Positions 10,496-22,671 of a DNA stretch of 64,000 nucleotides are shown one piece after another; position 1 is the stretch's first letter, and every line of letters starts with the position of its first letter. The position numbers and the translations under genes were made by a program. Location: NCBI GenBank assembly GCA_907163375.1, contig CAJQUW010001409.1, forward strand, positions 1,178,001 to 1,242,000. Reading direction: 5' to 3'. This DNA is from Prostheceraeus crozeri. Lineage: Eukaryota > Platyhelminthes > Polycladida > Euryleptidae. The notes beneath the pieces were generated by a model, which saw only the letters and a program-made list of their open reading frames with translations, ran no database searches and was not told the DNA's origin.

Positions 10496-11849
10496 TTCAT
10501 TTTGTATTTAATTGTATAGATTCCTGGTAGAATTTTAGCAATTACACAGAAATCGGTCAAGTGTGGTGCATCACACTTGCAAAGAATTTCCATTTGTCAT
10601 ACTACCTGCTATTCTTGTCAGGCTCATAACTGTGGGCAGGCCTACTGGGTGCAAGTGAATTAGCACACGCTTAGCTGTGACTTTTATTATACCGTTACTG
10701 TGCGACAAGTGGGTCGAAGCTATGCTTCTGTGCGAGAAAATTAAAATGCGAAGACAGTTAACGTTTGTTTCGAACAATCAATCGACAATTCGGCACTGAG
10801 TCAGGAAATTAGCCGAGTAAACGCTAAATTTCACCGCTCGACAATCAAATTAAAGGACTTTTATTGCTATCTTTCTAGTGCGTGCGCGTCCTCAAACCAG
10901 CTACGCGGCGGCATACAGATAAACAATGACCATGACTTGTTCTCTGCCAAATGAAGTTCATTTGAACAATAGGTACTTGGGTAATGAGGCCGAAGAACTC
11001 GAATTCCCGCATTTGTCCACTGCTCATAAACGCGGACAGGTATGCAACTCTATTGAGATATTATAGTTCAATATTTATTAACCATGTAGGTCTACCAGTG
11101 GGAACGCTCCATCTGTCTTCTAAAGGGCAAACAGTAGCATAACTGAAATTAATTATAAAGATTAATTAAAATTGCGTGTCACATTTATAAAAGTATGATC
11201 GCTTCTCTGCATTAAGAATTGCAGGCATCTAATCCAGATATGTGATACATACTTTGTGACAGGATAAATTAGATTAATTGTGCTTCAATTTTAAGTTATG
11301 TCATAATGATGTCATAAGCCATATGCACACCTACATGATAAACTACATTTTGTAAGCATACAAATAGGATACAAAAGCATCAGCGAGTGACGTACCAAAG
11401 GAAAGCAACTGGTGCAGATGTTTCTTTTTAGTGCATGCTACAATAGTTTATCAGCAGCATATCTGCTGCACGGAAAGTCAAGAATATGCAGGCCCATTAA
11501 GAGGATGTGTTTTAGATCTTAATGCGTTGCTTCATTGCTTCTGAAAACTATTGATGTGATTGCGGAATTTCGGAAATGAAAGGATCTACAGATTCGGCGG
11601 CTTCAAGTCAAGGATGTTAAGGAAATTCCTAGTATACGATACAGAGCTGAAAGCAGACAGAGGCTATATTTCAGGTCGGCTTTTGCAATATTCACATAAT
11701 TTGAGTACAAACTTATAATAGTAGTTTGTAAGTGTCATGATAGTTCATTATCATAAATGTGATACATTCGGTCTTGCAAAAGAAGTCAGTCAGTCAGCCA
11801 AAATTATCAGAAATAGTCATTCACTTTATCTTTCAATAGCTATCTAGAA

Positions 11850-12707
11850 CAGGGTTGCCCAAACTTTATACGGGCGCGGGCCGCATTCGGCTGGGAAATT
11901 AGGCCGCGGACTGCAGCTCACATTATTCAACTTTTTCACTATCTTCCCCTACTAGACTAATCGCAAAACTGGCAAATGCTAACTTTTCTTGATATTTATC
12001 ATGAAAGCATTTGATGATAGCTTAAAAATATAAGAAATATATAAAAAAAATAAGAATTCTCCTAAATTCATTCGTATAGAGAAGTGTTTTATAAAAGCGA
12101 CACCGGATGCTTACAAGTTAATGGGAAGGGTGTGATTGTATTTTGGAGACAAACTACTTCCTGAGGTTAGGGCTAAACGAAGACAGGCATAAAGAGGTGC
12201 TTGATTCATATGATTTATCTCTCTTAATTTGATCGACTTCATTGCGGAAGATGTTCACCTACAGAGACAAGTATATAAAGAGAAACCTCCAAACATAAAG
12301 AAAAATTCAAAGCGGCGCAAATTTGGGTACTCTTCAGACATAGGAGATCAAAAATGATTTATTGGCAAAGTAGCTTTGGTTGGTAAAAAATGATCACTTT
12401 GCAAATCACACAATTCAAGTTAGAAAACTTCATCTGCTTCTGATAAAATTGTCGTCAGTGGAGTATTGAATACATTGAAGCTTTTCTCAAGGTGCTGGAA
12501 ATCTTGGAATCGCTTGCCCGAAGTCTTCAATCAAGTTTCCAATTTAAACTCGAAATATATAAATTAGAAAAATTAGAAAAAAACAAAAAATACTTTTAAC
12601 ATAGCTGCACAGATATAGGACCTACAGAATAAATTTAAACGATTTTCGAAAATTTCTAGAAGAGGAAGTGGGCCTGCGGCCTGTGGTCCCCACTTAGGAC
12701 AACCATG
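11850..12707. mobile_element. hAT MITE, 858 bp, perfect 8-bp TSD
   Basis: The left end CAGGGTTGCCCAAACTTTA with a following GCGGGCCGCA, and the right end GGCCTGCGGCC...CAACCATG, are classic hAT (Charlie-like) termini. They are flanked by identical 8-bp direct repeats ATCTAGAA at 11,842-11,849 and 12,708-12,715, the duplication length made by hAT transposases. No transposase frame survives inside, so it is non-autonomous. Confidence 0.85.
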
Positions 12708-12715
12708 ATCTAGAA

Positions 12716-13523
12716 TAATACATGAATATTTATTTAGTAGGCTTGTTCTCGGACTTGCGTCAAATGTCGATAAGCACATTTGAAAAATCAAATTTAAAAA
12801 AGCAAATGTAAAAGTATGCATAGGATAAGTAGACCTGTACAAGTTTTGGATGATTCGATTCACGGCATGTAGAACCCATATGGACTCACCTGATCCCTTT
12901 ATTTTCACGAATAGAGGGCCATTCGTATCGAGTGCACTCGATTTCGTGATGCACTGCACCCAGCATGAAAGTTTTCCTTTCCACTTAGGGGTCACGCCGC
13001 TCGACATGTAGGCCTGTGTACGCTCGTACATGTATGAAAAACTAAGGATTCATTTTCAAGGACACGACTCATGTAGTTCTATTCTTCCCACTTCCCACAT
13101 TTTCCAACTAAGTTTCATCAAACTTAGTCACATTGGATTTTTGGAATAGACTTCACTAAGTGACAGTACAGCACCACTGAGAAGTCTTACTTGAACCCTG
13201 AGATAAAGAATTGGTCCCTTCCCTTGGATACTCAGTTAGGATACAAGGTACAGCTGTGATCATGAACTTCGTGGGATTGTTGTCTACAGACAAATGACGG
13301 GTAGTTGTCTAATTCTGACGTTGTAAATGTTCTACAAGTTTGATAAGAGGATTATTACAAACTCAGCGCTTTTGCGTAGAGAGATTGCCATTAGGAGCAA
13401 GAGAAGATCGTTAACGATGCAACACCCCTAGGTGTCAACAACAGAAATGTGGGTGGGGAAGACTAAAAGAACCCACGACTCCTATCTTTTTCTGAAAGGA
13501 ATGTTTGATAGGGCAAAATGAAC
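12716..13523. other. no recognised gene
   Basis: A 152-codon minus-strand frame (12,573-13,031) overlaps the end of the MITE and shows no known motif; I treat it as chance. Confidence 0.4.
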
Positions 13524-13596
13524 CGTCCTGGAAGGGACTCGAACCCTCAATCTTCGGCTCCGGAAACCGACGCCTTATCCATTAGGCCACCAGGAC
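13524..13596 (-). tRNA. tRNA-Arg (anticodon CCG)
   Basis: The minus strand folds as a complete cloverleaf: acceptor GTCCTGG with CCAGGAC, D arm with A box TGGCCTAATGG, anticodon stem TCGGT/GCCGA (one T-G pair) around loop TTCCGGA with anticodon CCG, and T arm GGGTTCGAGTCCC. The discriminator base is G. A run of four T on the minus strand about 6 nt downstream (AAAA at 13,515-13,518 on +) can terminate pol III. There is no intron. It decodes CGG. Confidence 0.93.
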
Positions 13597-13958
13597 ACCT
13601 CATGCGCCGTTACACAAAAATATAGTAATGATAATTTTGTACTACTTTTATTTAGAAAGTAGTATACAATGATACCAACATTGTTGAAAGAATTATAATT
13701 TTGTTTCAGCTTCTGCCCAACTTTCACTCCATGGTTTACGATTATTTAAACACAATTATGAAAATGCTTCCAGGTTATCAGTTGTTAGACTGCTAGATAT
13801 AGTAAAGAATAATGGTGATTTCAAATTCTTGGTCAAAAATGTTTTATTGCCGACTAGTAACTAACATGAACACGATAAAATTACCGTAAAATAAAATTAA
13901 AAATACCTGAGCTACAGATGATTTGGATGAGTAGCTGCAATATTCAAATATTTCTGTC
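13597..13958. other. no gene seen
   Basis: AT-rich spacer between the tRNA gene and the 3' tail of the minus-strand LINE. Confidence 0.4.
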
Positions 13959-13980
13959 TAATAATAATAATAATAATAAA
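13959..13980. repeat. (TAA)n microsatellite, LINE 3' tail
   Basis: Seven to eight TAA units adjoin a reverse-strand AATAAA (TTTATT at about 13,986-13,991), which suggests the tail of the minus-strand LINE. Confidence 0.7.
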
Positions 13981-15344
13981 TTAACTTTATTGTCTAACAA
14001 TAATTCATATAGCCGGTGAGCACATCACGAGGAAATTCACAGAAATGCAATGGCATAAAAGTCACGACGCAGGAAGCACGAGCAGGAAAGCCATAATACA
14101 CTTACGGAACCTTATAAATGATCTGTTGACGTGCTTCGAGCGTACCAGGGGTTTTCGACAACGAAAGGAATGAGGCCACAAGAGCGTTTTATGTTACTAT
14201 TTATTCTCATTTGAAAAATTTCGCGCAATGGATGGTTGTCGAACCGCACAATATCATTGAAAAGTTTTTGACAAAACTGATTAAATCACTGTTGTCTCTG
14301 TGCTGTAAACCGATAATACGAAATGCTCGACGTTCAACACATATAAATCAGTCAAAAAGATTGCATGACAGTAAATCAAGAGAGAGAGAGCGGATGAAAA
14401 CATATTAGCAATGCAGGATCAAGTTTTTCGGACATTTGGCCCTCCGGAAATTCCGTAAAATAAACAGGCGTTTACATGCTTTTTGTGAATATGATCGACA
14501 TGAGAGTTCCACTTAAGGTTAGACAAGATACAAATACACAAAAATCTGATCTTGTCAACTTGCTAAAAATTGAATGGAACACGATGATGACGGAACATAT
14601 ACCGGTATGAAAGATGGAATGAGAGATAAACAATAATCAGTCAAAATGAAATATTTCGATAAGCAATAACATCAAAATGCAAAAGTGGATTGTATCAATT
14701 GACGGTTCATTCCTTTATTATACGTAGCTAATTCACGATAACTTTCCTGTCGGTGAGTCATCCTTATTCAATATTTTTTGGAAATTTAGTTGGAGAGAGG
14801 GTCGACAAAAACATGCAACATATACAAAGCGATTATCAGTTAGTATGTAATGTAGACGGTATCTCACCTGTAACGAATCACCTGATTGAAGTACAAGAGT
14901 ACAGAAACAAATGTTGACCCTCTCTCGATTGAAAGACATGTAAATTAGCAATTGACTTATCGGACGCGGATGGTTCTCTTAAACGGATGTGATTAAATCT
15001 CACTTGTCATGTCGTTGCCAAAGATTAAGTCATATTGTTTCTAATTTTCTATGTTTTTGTCAAATGACAAGACATTGATTTCAATTCATTCACTTGCACC
15101 GAATATAATCTTGAGATCCAATAATAGAGATCCTCCTCTCATCTATGAATGAATGGATGTACTTTCTCCTGATTTCCATATAGACTGAATGTTGCAATGC
15201 AGACTCACATTGCAATCCTGTTCATGAACAATGAAATGAAAAACATTCTCGATGTCAACGGCATCGAATCACATAATTTACAAATTTTGTTTTCTGCGTT
15301 ATCCCGATTTATACGATATCTTCCTGTTTTGTCTTCGATCGTGT

Positions 15345-15476
15345 CTGACTAGAAGAGGAACCCAGTAGAACTCGGCAGACGCACCGATTCGTCGTAGGCA
15401 TAGGGTGTACATCATTCTGTGAAAGACTCACTTTCGGTCTCGTTCCCTGCAGAAACTCGTTCTGGCTGCTGGACTA
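15345..15476 (-). repeat. TAGTCC-type terminal repeat, copy 2 (inverted)
   Basis: The minus strand begins TAGTCCAGCAGCCAGAACGA and runs parallel to copy 1 at 10,367 for about 125 bp, including TTCACAGAATGATGT and a CTGCCGAGTT block. The two copies face each other 5.1 kb apart, but the flanks show no convincing target duplication. Confidence 0.6.
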
Positions 15477-15516
15477 TTTGTATTGACAACACCAAAATGT
15501 CGTACATTTTTCAATG

Positions 15517-16137
15517 CTAAATATGATGCTCTTTTTCCACAATTATGTAAATATTCCAAATGCTTTTTATTCTGATTTGATATCCAATATCATAGATATT
15601 TGTAGCTATGTACAAATATTTACAACGCTTTGTATGTATGCTTCGTGAACAATGGTTTCTTGATCTGTAAACATTTTCTTTATCTGTCTTTTGATTGAAT
15701 ATCATTACTAGAGTTTTATCAAAGTTAATTTTGAGGCCATTTTCATTACAATACTTTTCTATAGACTATTTCTATTTGTTTGATCAGTACATTCACAGTC
15801 TTGCTCATCAGTAGGATGTCGTCCGGGTATGTTAAAGGTGATAAAGTAAAGTTACGAATTTCTATAGGATTTAGCTCGCTATCTCTTTCATTTAATGATT
15901 CGATCAGTTCATTCACACATATCGAGAACAGAGTTGGTGAAGTATCGCCTTGAGGTATTATGCTGATCTATGGCGTATCACATGGTAAGATATGGTATAT
16001 TATCGCCTCACAAATTATGCTCATCAGTCTTCAATTTGGAGAGCATATAGGTCTACTTTTGAAATTTTAACTTCAATATTTGTTTAGATATAGAATCAAA
16101 CGCTTTAGATAGATCAATATAGGCACTGTTACGGGTC
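15517..16137 (-). pseudogene. LINE reverse transcriptase core fragment
   Basis: Minus-strand frames give AYIDLSKAFDSI (RT motif with the first catalytic Asp), then QGDTSPTLFSICVNELIESL, then TYPDDILLMS, the catalytic box with YPDD in place of YADD. After a frameshift comes YCNENGLKINFDKTLVMIFN. Several stops and frameshifts make it non-functional. Only the RT palm is preserved. Confidence 0.75.
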
Positions 16138-17640
16138 ATTATTTTCTTAATATTCCCAAAACATATGATTGAAAAATGTAAATGAAAAATGTGGATAAAT
16201 TATGTTGTGAAAATATATAATTGGTGCAAACAGTCCTTACAAGGACAGATGGTACGTTCACAGTTATAAGACAGTCACAGCACCAACAGAGTCTCCAGAT
16301 TCTTCCAGGACCACAAGCCGTGGTGATCACGTCCGCAGCAGTTCGATGATAGTTCGCACATAGAAGATAGGCTGAAACACCATCAACGGCTCTCGCCGAC
16401 AACTTTGCTTGGAGAGACCAGACTGCGTGAGTGGGCGTTGTTCATGCCCCGTTAAATACGTCTGTGAAGATTCGCTCACGGTCAGCTACCAATTGTTTGG
16501 TCATCCATTGTCTGATGACATGACATGTCTGTTGTCAGTCATGTACCGTAGATAGCTGACAAGCTGGACTTTTGTATGACATTGGAACTTGAAATGCATG
16601 CCGCGGAAAAGTTATTGCTCTAACAATGGAATGGAGATTGTTCTCACAAAACAATAAAATGCATAATAAATGCATAATAAAGCAAGAAGACAAACTGCCT
16701 AGCACACAACAGCACACATATACTGGTTCTCTCTTGTTTTTGTGAATCTAATGCCTGCAGGATGAATAATATTTTGCCTATCCACAAATTTAGTCTTTCA
16801 TTAGAGTGTCATTGTAGTTCTATTGTTTACCTCCATTATCCACTTTCCACTTATCCACTCTTACTATTATCCACCATGTGTAGTGTCAGATATAGTTCAC
16901 TTGTAATCGGTGTAGTAGCATCGCTGTATTTCCATGTTTTACCTCCACTTTTCCAATTTTTATCCATCGGTCTCCTGTTGTTTTATAACATCCATTTTTA
17001 ATTTCCTTAACATATGGTGACCATTGTCCTATTCTATTTCCACTATCAGCATCTGTAGTCGGTACAGTATATTAGACGTCTGTTTTGAACGTGTATGCGG
17101 CAGTATTTGGAATCTATGGCATTAGCATATTAACAGTAAGAATGAGTAGTGTTACAAGTCTTAAGATTTCCATTTTTTCCGGATATTGGGCCAAAGCTGA
17201 TCAATTTCAATTCGTTGCCACGAGAAAGCTCCATTGAGTTCTCTTAAGAACTGATTAATCCAATGGTTACAGTAGCATTGCCTTTGTACACTTGCGGATT
17301 GGAGAACGCCATCAGTCCTCATTAGGACTACTTTAATTAATAATTTAAATTAGTAAGCATTATATTTTATTATAAATGGCTGATGGGATGATTTTCATCA
17401 TCGTATGAGAATTGATGATTTTTGTGAACATTTTTACACTAGAAGATAGCGTTACACAACGGCAGGAACTAGTGTTCTCTTTGTCAACCTTCTTATAAAT
17501 TAGCGTTATCCATAGAGTAAGTACTCTCAGGCGTCATCCAACTTTCCAGTAGGTACATACTCTGTGACGTTATCCAACTTTCTTTCCATCGAAAATCACC
17601 GTCCGATAATATATCATTAATCATTTATTTTAGTATTATA
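16138..17640. other. no recognised gene; sequence between two LINE-D pieces
   Basis: Short frames at 16,139-16,402 (-), 16,535-16,717 (-) and 16,762-17,001 (+) have no known motifs. The stretch may be an insertion into LINE-D, but I could not define its ends. Confidence 0.35.
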
Positions 17641-17880
17641 GCCGAATCCTCATTATTTTCTTTAAAAATGTCATGTAGGCTACTAGATGATCAGATTCAC
17701 TAGCTTTCAGAGGTTTAGTTTCTTTAATACATTTCTCGATTTCTAATGTAGTTGTATCCTTATCTAAGGCAGTATTTTTTGAATCTTTGTTATATTCATA
17801 GTTTCTGAACCCTGATGTAATTTTATTGTAAGGCAGGAAGTCATTAGCACTTAAATTGCTTTAAGATTTTACAATTTCTT

Positions 17881-18464
17881 AGGATTGCTTAGAAATATAT
17901 CCCGATCATGGTCGGTGGCACCTGATCGGGAAGTCTCATGCCAGAACACATGATTTTATCATGATCAAACTAAGTTATCCTCAATCCTGTGTGCGAATGA
18001 TTTTAATGTCTTTCTGTCAAACACATTGCGACTCTAGCAGCTTAAAATAGAAACTACTTAGTTATTATGCAGGTGGGTTGTGTTTTAAGCGATTGGTTTA
18101 AAACACGCTGAAAAACATGCTTTAAACGTTTTTTCAAGAACCAATTATAAATGCAACTTTTCAATGCCTTATCCGAAACATTATGACCTTGCAATCATAT
18201 GCCGGGATTGTTGCCATCGTCTGTGAGGAGCTGGACGCCGAATGCCCGTCTTGAAAAGTGAATTTATGAATGAAAATAATTTTCGACTAAAATTTTTGGA
18301 GAGTTTTCTTCATATTCACGTTGCATCAAAATGATCTCCCATCGAGTGCTCATATACCTAGTCTTGCATGCTTTTAATCCTCTTTCAGCTTCATAGACAA
18401 ATCAAAAGGACAATGGAACTATAGAAGTGAAATAATCTGCATGAAAGATGATGACGATTAGCAT
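17881..18464. other. no gene seen
   Basis: Contains a small palindrome around 17,899-17,932 (CCGATCATGG...CCTGATCGGG). Nothing coding is recognised. Confidence 0.35.
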
Positions 18465-18699
18465 GTGATCGAAAGACGAGCGACAAGTGCCACCAGCGAT
18501 ACTTGCTGCGAATCTGTGTCGACAAAATTGACGATGACCGCAATGCAAAAGAAACTTGCTCAGAATTTTATCATTGGTGCTGAGCCTGCTGACTGTGGAC
18601 CACTAACCCAATGCGTTCTGAATGCATCTCGTTGCACAGATCTTTTCGAAGATGACGTTCATCTCTCAACTTGGTAGAAGACGGCGGTGAAAATAGGTT

Positions 18700-18885
18700 T
18701 TGATATGGAACGATCTCGTAGTGCAAAAGCATCAGCCTACTCCTGCAGCACAGCAGCTTTCGAACGTCAATTTAGTGCAATGGGGTTGACGTATAAAATT
18801 TCGCGGACGAATCGGGGTAGAGGCGGGAGAACGTGACAAACCTGCTCTTTACAAGCCTGAGCAGATAAACTACAGAGAATTACTA
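18700..18885 (+). pseudogene. possible hAT transposase C-terminal remnant
   Basis: The + strand reads CSTAAFERQFSAMG, resembling the S(T/S)AA.ER.FS..G dimerisation block that carries the catalytic Glu of hAT transposases. A frame change then gives KPALYKPEQI, where hAT proteins have a K-ALYI/VYIK block. It lies just left of the hAT element starting at 19,035 but outside its boundary. Confidence 0.35.
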
Positions 18886-20366
18886 TATAGCAGTGATGCT
18901 GGATTTACTGCATCACCAATTTGTTTAAAAATATTTCAGCATCATGCACTTTGATATTTTTAAGAATACAAAGAATCACTCAATTTACTTCATAATCAAC
19001 ATTTCCATTATTTCTTAAATTCATCACTTTCATGCAGGGATGCGGAGTCGGAGTCCTATTAAATGATAGGACTCCACACTCAGGCCTATAACTATAGACC
19101 CGAAATAGCACAATACAAACAAATTATTTATCCTCGAACATAGCTGTCACTGTCTTGATGTCAACTTTCTCCGTCAAACAAAAGTACAGAGACACTGCTG
19201 CATGCAAAGCTTGTAATAGTTAAGGGAATGAACCGTGATAGTGAAAAAAGAATAGTCTTTTCACTCGGTGATTTAATAGAGAAGACAAGCCTTCCTAGCC
19301 TCGGTCACACCTACGCATCAAAGGTAACATCAGAGACAAAAATGAAAATATTAGTTTGTTTGAGAACACTATACCTCCTACCGAAACGTTAGTGATGAAA
19401 ATTTTCCGGAAAATTATGGAACATACTGGAAAATTTTGGAAATTTTGAAAGTTTTGATTTTTTGATAGGCCCTATAATTTGAGCGCTTCCACAGCCGAGG
19501 CAGCTACATACCAATAGAATGGGTCAAAAACTCTCGATTTCATCATTATTTCGATTAAAGCGATCTTATCAATACGAGTCCTGTCCACGGATTTTTGAAC
19601 ATTCCTTTGCCATCGGTGGCTTGTGCTAATTTGTTAGCATTTTTAATTATCACACAGACACCGTTTGGGATAACGTGAATCTTGCATTACAATAGGGTTA
19701 TAATTTCATGCAATGTGAAAGATCTGGAGCAAAAATCATATACTTTATTTTGGAGATTGCTTATTAGCTTGAAAGTTTAGCTTTATTATGCAGCGTTGAT
19801 CATAGTGATACAAATTCTCCATGTGTTGATGAACATGCGAAGTATATAGCACACAGTCCACGCAGCATTATACATGAGCGACTATATTGGAAGATATTAA
19901 AACTGAAAACTCGTGAGATATTTGGAAACTAAAAGTATCTGTGATGAGTAAAAGAATATCTATGATAGCTTCTAACTTCTGGCGTATTGTCCGAATCTTC
20001 GTTGAGGATACACATCTTCCATTTCTACAAATTGTTTCATAAAAAATGGATTACCCTTAAACATCGCCTTAACTTCAACTTTGTCTAACTCCGCCAAACT
20101 TGAACGAATTTCTCTGAAATTTGGAAGATATGTCATTTGTGCTTACTAATATCATTGTTGGAAATTTCAAGCATGAATATTGAGTTGTTTTCCTGTTGTA
20201 GATAAAAAAGTAGTAGATAATTTGATCTTCATTTAGCAATGTTTCACAAAATCATACCTCACTCTTATAAAATTACATTCGTTTCCTTTGTTATGTAATA
20301 TGTTGTTCTACAAGCCAAAAGCTATCAAGCAAAACAAAAATAAAGAAAATCGGTCAATCAGAGTCA

Positions 20367-21339
20367 GTACAGTATAGCACCATTATTCATCAACAATAAT
20401 GTAACTGCTACATGTGATTAACTGGACTTCATGTTCCATAGCTTCCTGACTTCGTTGCGGTGGTGTTGGCAGCACTCCTGATTGCTTTCAGCTAGAAATC
20501 TATCTCTTACCGGTTGAAAACAATACAAAGCACAAATGAACAATAACGAGATCGCATTCACAAAAGGCAAAGTGTCAGCCTTGCTAGAACTAAGGTTTTC
20601 TTTGCGAGCTACAAGCAAGCGACTAAATGTCCCTTACACAAATGTGCATCGATGGCATAATGATGATTTTCGACTCTGTCCCCAGGGGTAATGATACATC
20701 GTCCCCGGGTACAAGGTGGTGCGACTCTACTGATTTGGGCTGGCATTTGGACCAATGGCCGCTCTGAACTTCACATACAGCAAGGAACCATGAATTCTGA
20801 ACGCTATGTGAATGTTTTACGAATGAACATTGGCCAAATGACAGATCAACTTGGTGATCCATCGACTTGGTTATTTATGGATGATAATGCTACGTGTCAC
20901 AGGAGTAGTAGAGTCAACTTATGCAAGTCTCAATTAGGGCTTAGGACATTATCTTGGCCAGCTCGTTCTCCTGATCTGAATCCCATAGAAAATGTATGGA
21001 GTATTCTAAAACGTAACGTTCGTCGTTCACTGCTACCTACAGATGGCGTATCACAACTTACGTCACTGTTAAAAAGAGAGTGGAGGAAGTTAGATCAGTC
21101 AAAAATCAACGATATCACCGAATCAATGCCTAGACGAATTGGTAATGTCATTGACAATAAGGGTAGGGCCACAAAATATTAGCTTCTTAAGAACCGTTAC
21201 TGTATCATAGCTTATTAGATTATATAAGGACATTTAAATATATTACGGACATGAAATAACATGAAAAATGCTTTCTGTATCATACTTATGTTTTATTTAG
21301 TCAAATTTTAGGATGATCCACTTTTTATGAAACGGACTG
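20367..21339 (+). mobile_element. Tc1-like element copy 1, internally deleted
   Basis: The right end reads inward as CAGTCCGTTTCATAAAAAGT (minus strand from 21,339) and is followed by TA, identical to the end of copy 2 at 62,819. The left end is uncertain: TACAGTATAGCACC near 20,365 could be a diverged terminus. Compared with copy 2, roughly 360 bp encoding the transposase N-terminal half is missing. Confidence 0.8.
20691..21182 (+). pseudogene. Tc1/mariner transposase, C-terminal part
   Basis: The frame contains LFMDDNATCHR (second catalytic Asp) and WPARSPDLNPIENVW (Glu). Thirty-four residues separate Asp and Glu, the DD34E spacing of Tc1. The helix-turn-helix DNA-binding half and first Asp are lost through an internal deletion whose junction lies near 20,680, with filler-like bases CCCAGGGGTAATGA. 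Confidence 0.88.
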
Positions 21340-21709
21340 TAGTTCAGATGGTTCAGATAGTTCCAAATCGATTTCAGATATGATACAGATGAATTGGAGA
21401 TCTACAGTCGAAATTAAGAACTTTTCAAAGTTGAGTTTCTGACAGATATCTGAAATTCAGCTAGAGAAATCTGAAATCCATCTAATGTCTGAAATTCATT
21501 TGGAAAGATCTGAAATAGACATGGAAAAGGTGCAGTTGGTTCCAAAAGTTAACATGCATGGATGATAGATAAGTTTTCGGTCTTTGAATATTACATAGTC
21601 TTTTCAAACGGCTATAATAAGTCTCCAAAACAAAGGAAAAAACGTCAATTACCGAAAAATAAATTTCAAAATTTTCCATTTGCATCACTGTCAAACGTTA
21701 ATCTAGTGT
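21340..21709. other. no gene seen; body of the hAT element
   Basis: Contains short internal repeats of CTGAAAT/GATATCTGAAAT type at 21,350-21,520. Confidence 0.4.
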
Positions 21710-21900
21710 GATGGCTCCTCCAAAGCGCATATTAAAATCGAAAGTGTACTCACGTATTTTGAAGAAGGGAGAGGATTTTGCAGCCTAGTAGAGACTGGAG
21801 AAAAACCGTCTGAAGCACACATCAACAAGATGAGAGGAGCTGAGTCGTATGCATCCAACTTAAAACGACATTTGATAAACTTTCATCGAAAGTGATTGAT
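21710..21900 (+). pseudogene. BED zinc-finger-like remnant inside the hAT element
   Basis: From the ATG at 21,710 the translation starts MAPPKRILKSKVYSRI, and after stops and a frame change ends SYASNLKRHLINFHRK. That C-terminal half looks like a BED finger (L..HL..H), the usual N-terminal domain of hAT transposases. Its position near the right terminus, reading outward, suggests rearrangement. Confidence 0.4.
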
Positions 21901-22065
21901 AATTGAAACAGCAAAGATCACTAAAGATAGGTTCAGGTAATTAAGCCTTTAATGATCCATGATATAGGTCACCAGTTTGTTTTTAAAAAAACTAGACTAT
22001 ACATACTTGCCACCCGGAGTCGGAGTCCTATAAAAATGATAGGACTCCGCATCCCTGCTTTTATG

Positions 22066-22671
22066 GGATGGTAGCAGTAGTCCTACATTGCCTTGTGACA
22101 TTAGCGCGTATTGTTTTTGTAATCTTTCTTTAATGAAAATTTAGTGTCAGTTGTTTTGTGTTTAGCAAAGTAATACTATTCATTTAGGCTACAAACGGAG
22201 CATGGAGCATGACAAAAACATCCTGGCCTTACACTTTTCACATTTCATTTACTCCCACATAAGTCTATCACGATTTCGAAAAGCATTTCATCGAATTTTG
22301 ACAAATATAAATTTATTTTTCATTGTAAATGCTGAATCTATTTACTTAACGACACAGTTGATAAGCCTACAATGTTTCAATCGAATACAAGGACAGTAGA
22401 AAAACATGTTTTCTACCACCCTGGGTGAGATACATTAGCATTTACAGTAGGAAGCGACTGTCACTTCATATTTTGCAATTGTCCTTTTAACAGGGATTAA
22501 TATTGATGCAATTGTGGCTAACTTTCTATTAAGCCTACATTTTACATTACTTTGCTGCAGTTGCCGAGGTTGGCAGCAAGGCGATCAGGAACTTCTTCGG
22601 ATCAATTTTGTACAATGTAGATTGTATACGTATGAGCAGAGTTCAACACACTGAATTCGTTATTACAAGTT
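22066..22671. other. no gene seen
   Basis: AT-rich spacer; short frames only. Confidence 0.35.

Larger units (their letters stand above)
13959..17880 (-). mobile_element. decayed non-LTR retrotransposon (LINE-D), interrupted
   Basis: On the minus strand the parts are in the expected order. A pre-RT block lies at 17,690-17,875 (LEIEKCIKETKPLKASESDH), an RT core at 15,517-16,137, and at the far end an AATAAA signal followed by a (TTA)n tail (13,959-13,980 on +), a usual LINE 3' end. About 1.5 kb of unrelated sequence (16,138-17,640) separates the first two, and a TAGTCC-type repeat lies at 15,345-15,476. That all pieces are one element is inference. Confidence 0.5.
19035..22057. mobile_element. 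hAT-type element, 3,023 bp, with a nested Tc1 copy
   Basis: The left end CAGGGATGCGGAGTCGGAGT and right end GACTCCGCATCCCTG form a 15-bp inverted repeat of the hAT class. The flanks are CTTTCATG (19,027-19,034) and CTTTTATG (22,058-22,065), an 8-bp duplication with one mismatch. Each end also carries a small palindrome (AGTCCTAT...ATAGGACT). Inside lie a Tc1 element (about 20,367-21,339) and a BED-finger-like scrap near 21,710. Confidence 0.75.

Noticed and set aside
12573-13031. 152-codon minus-strand frame as a gene
   Set aside because: It overlaps the end of the hAT MITE and has no known motif.
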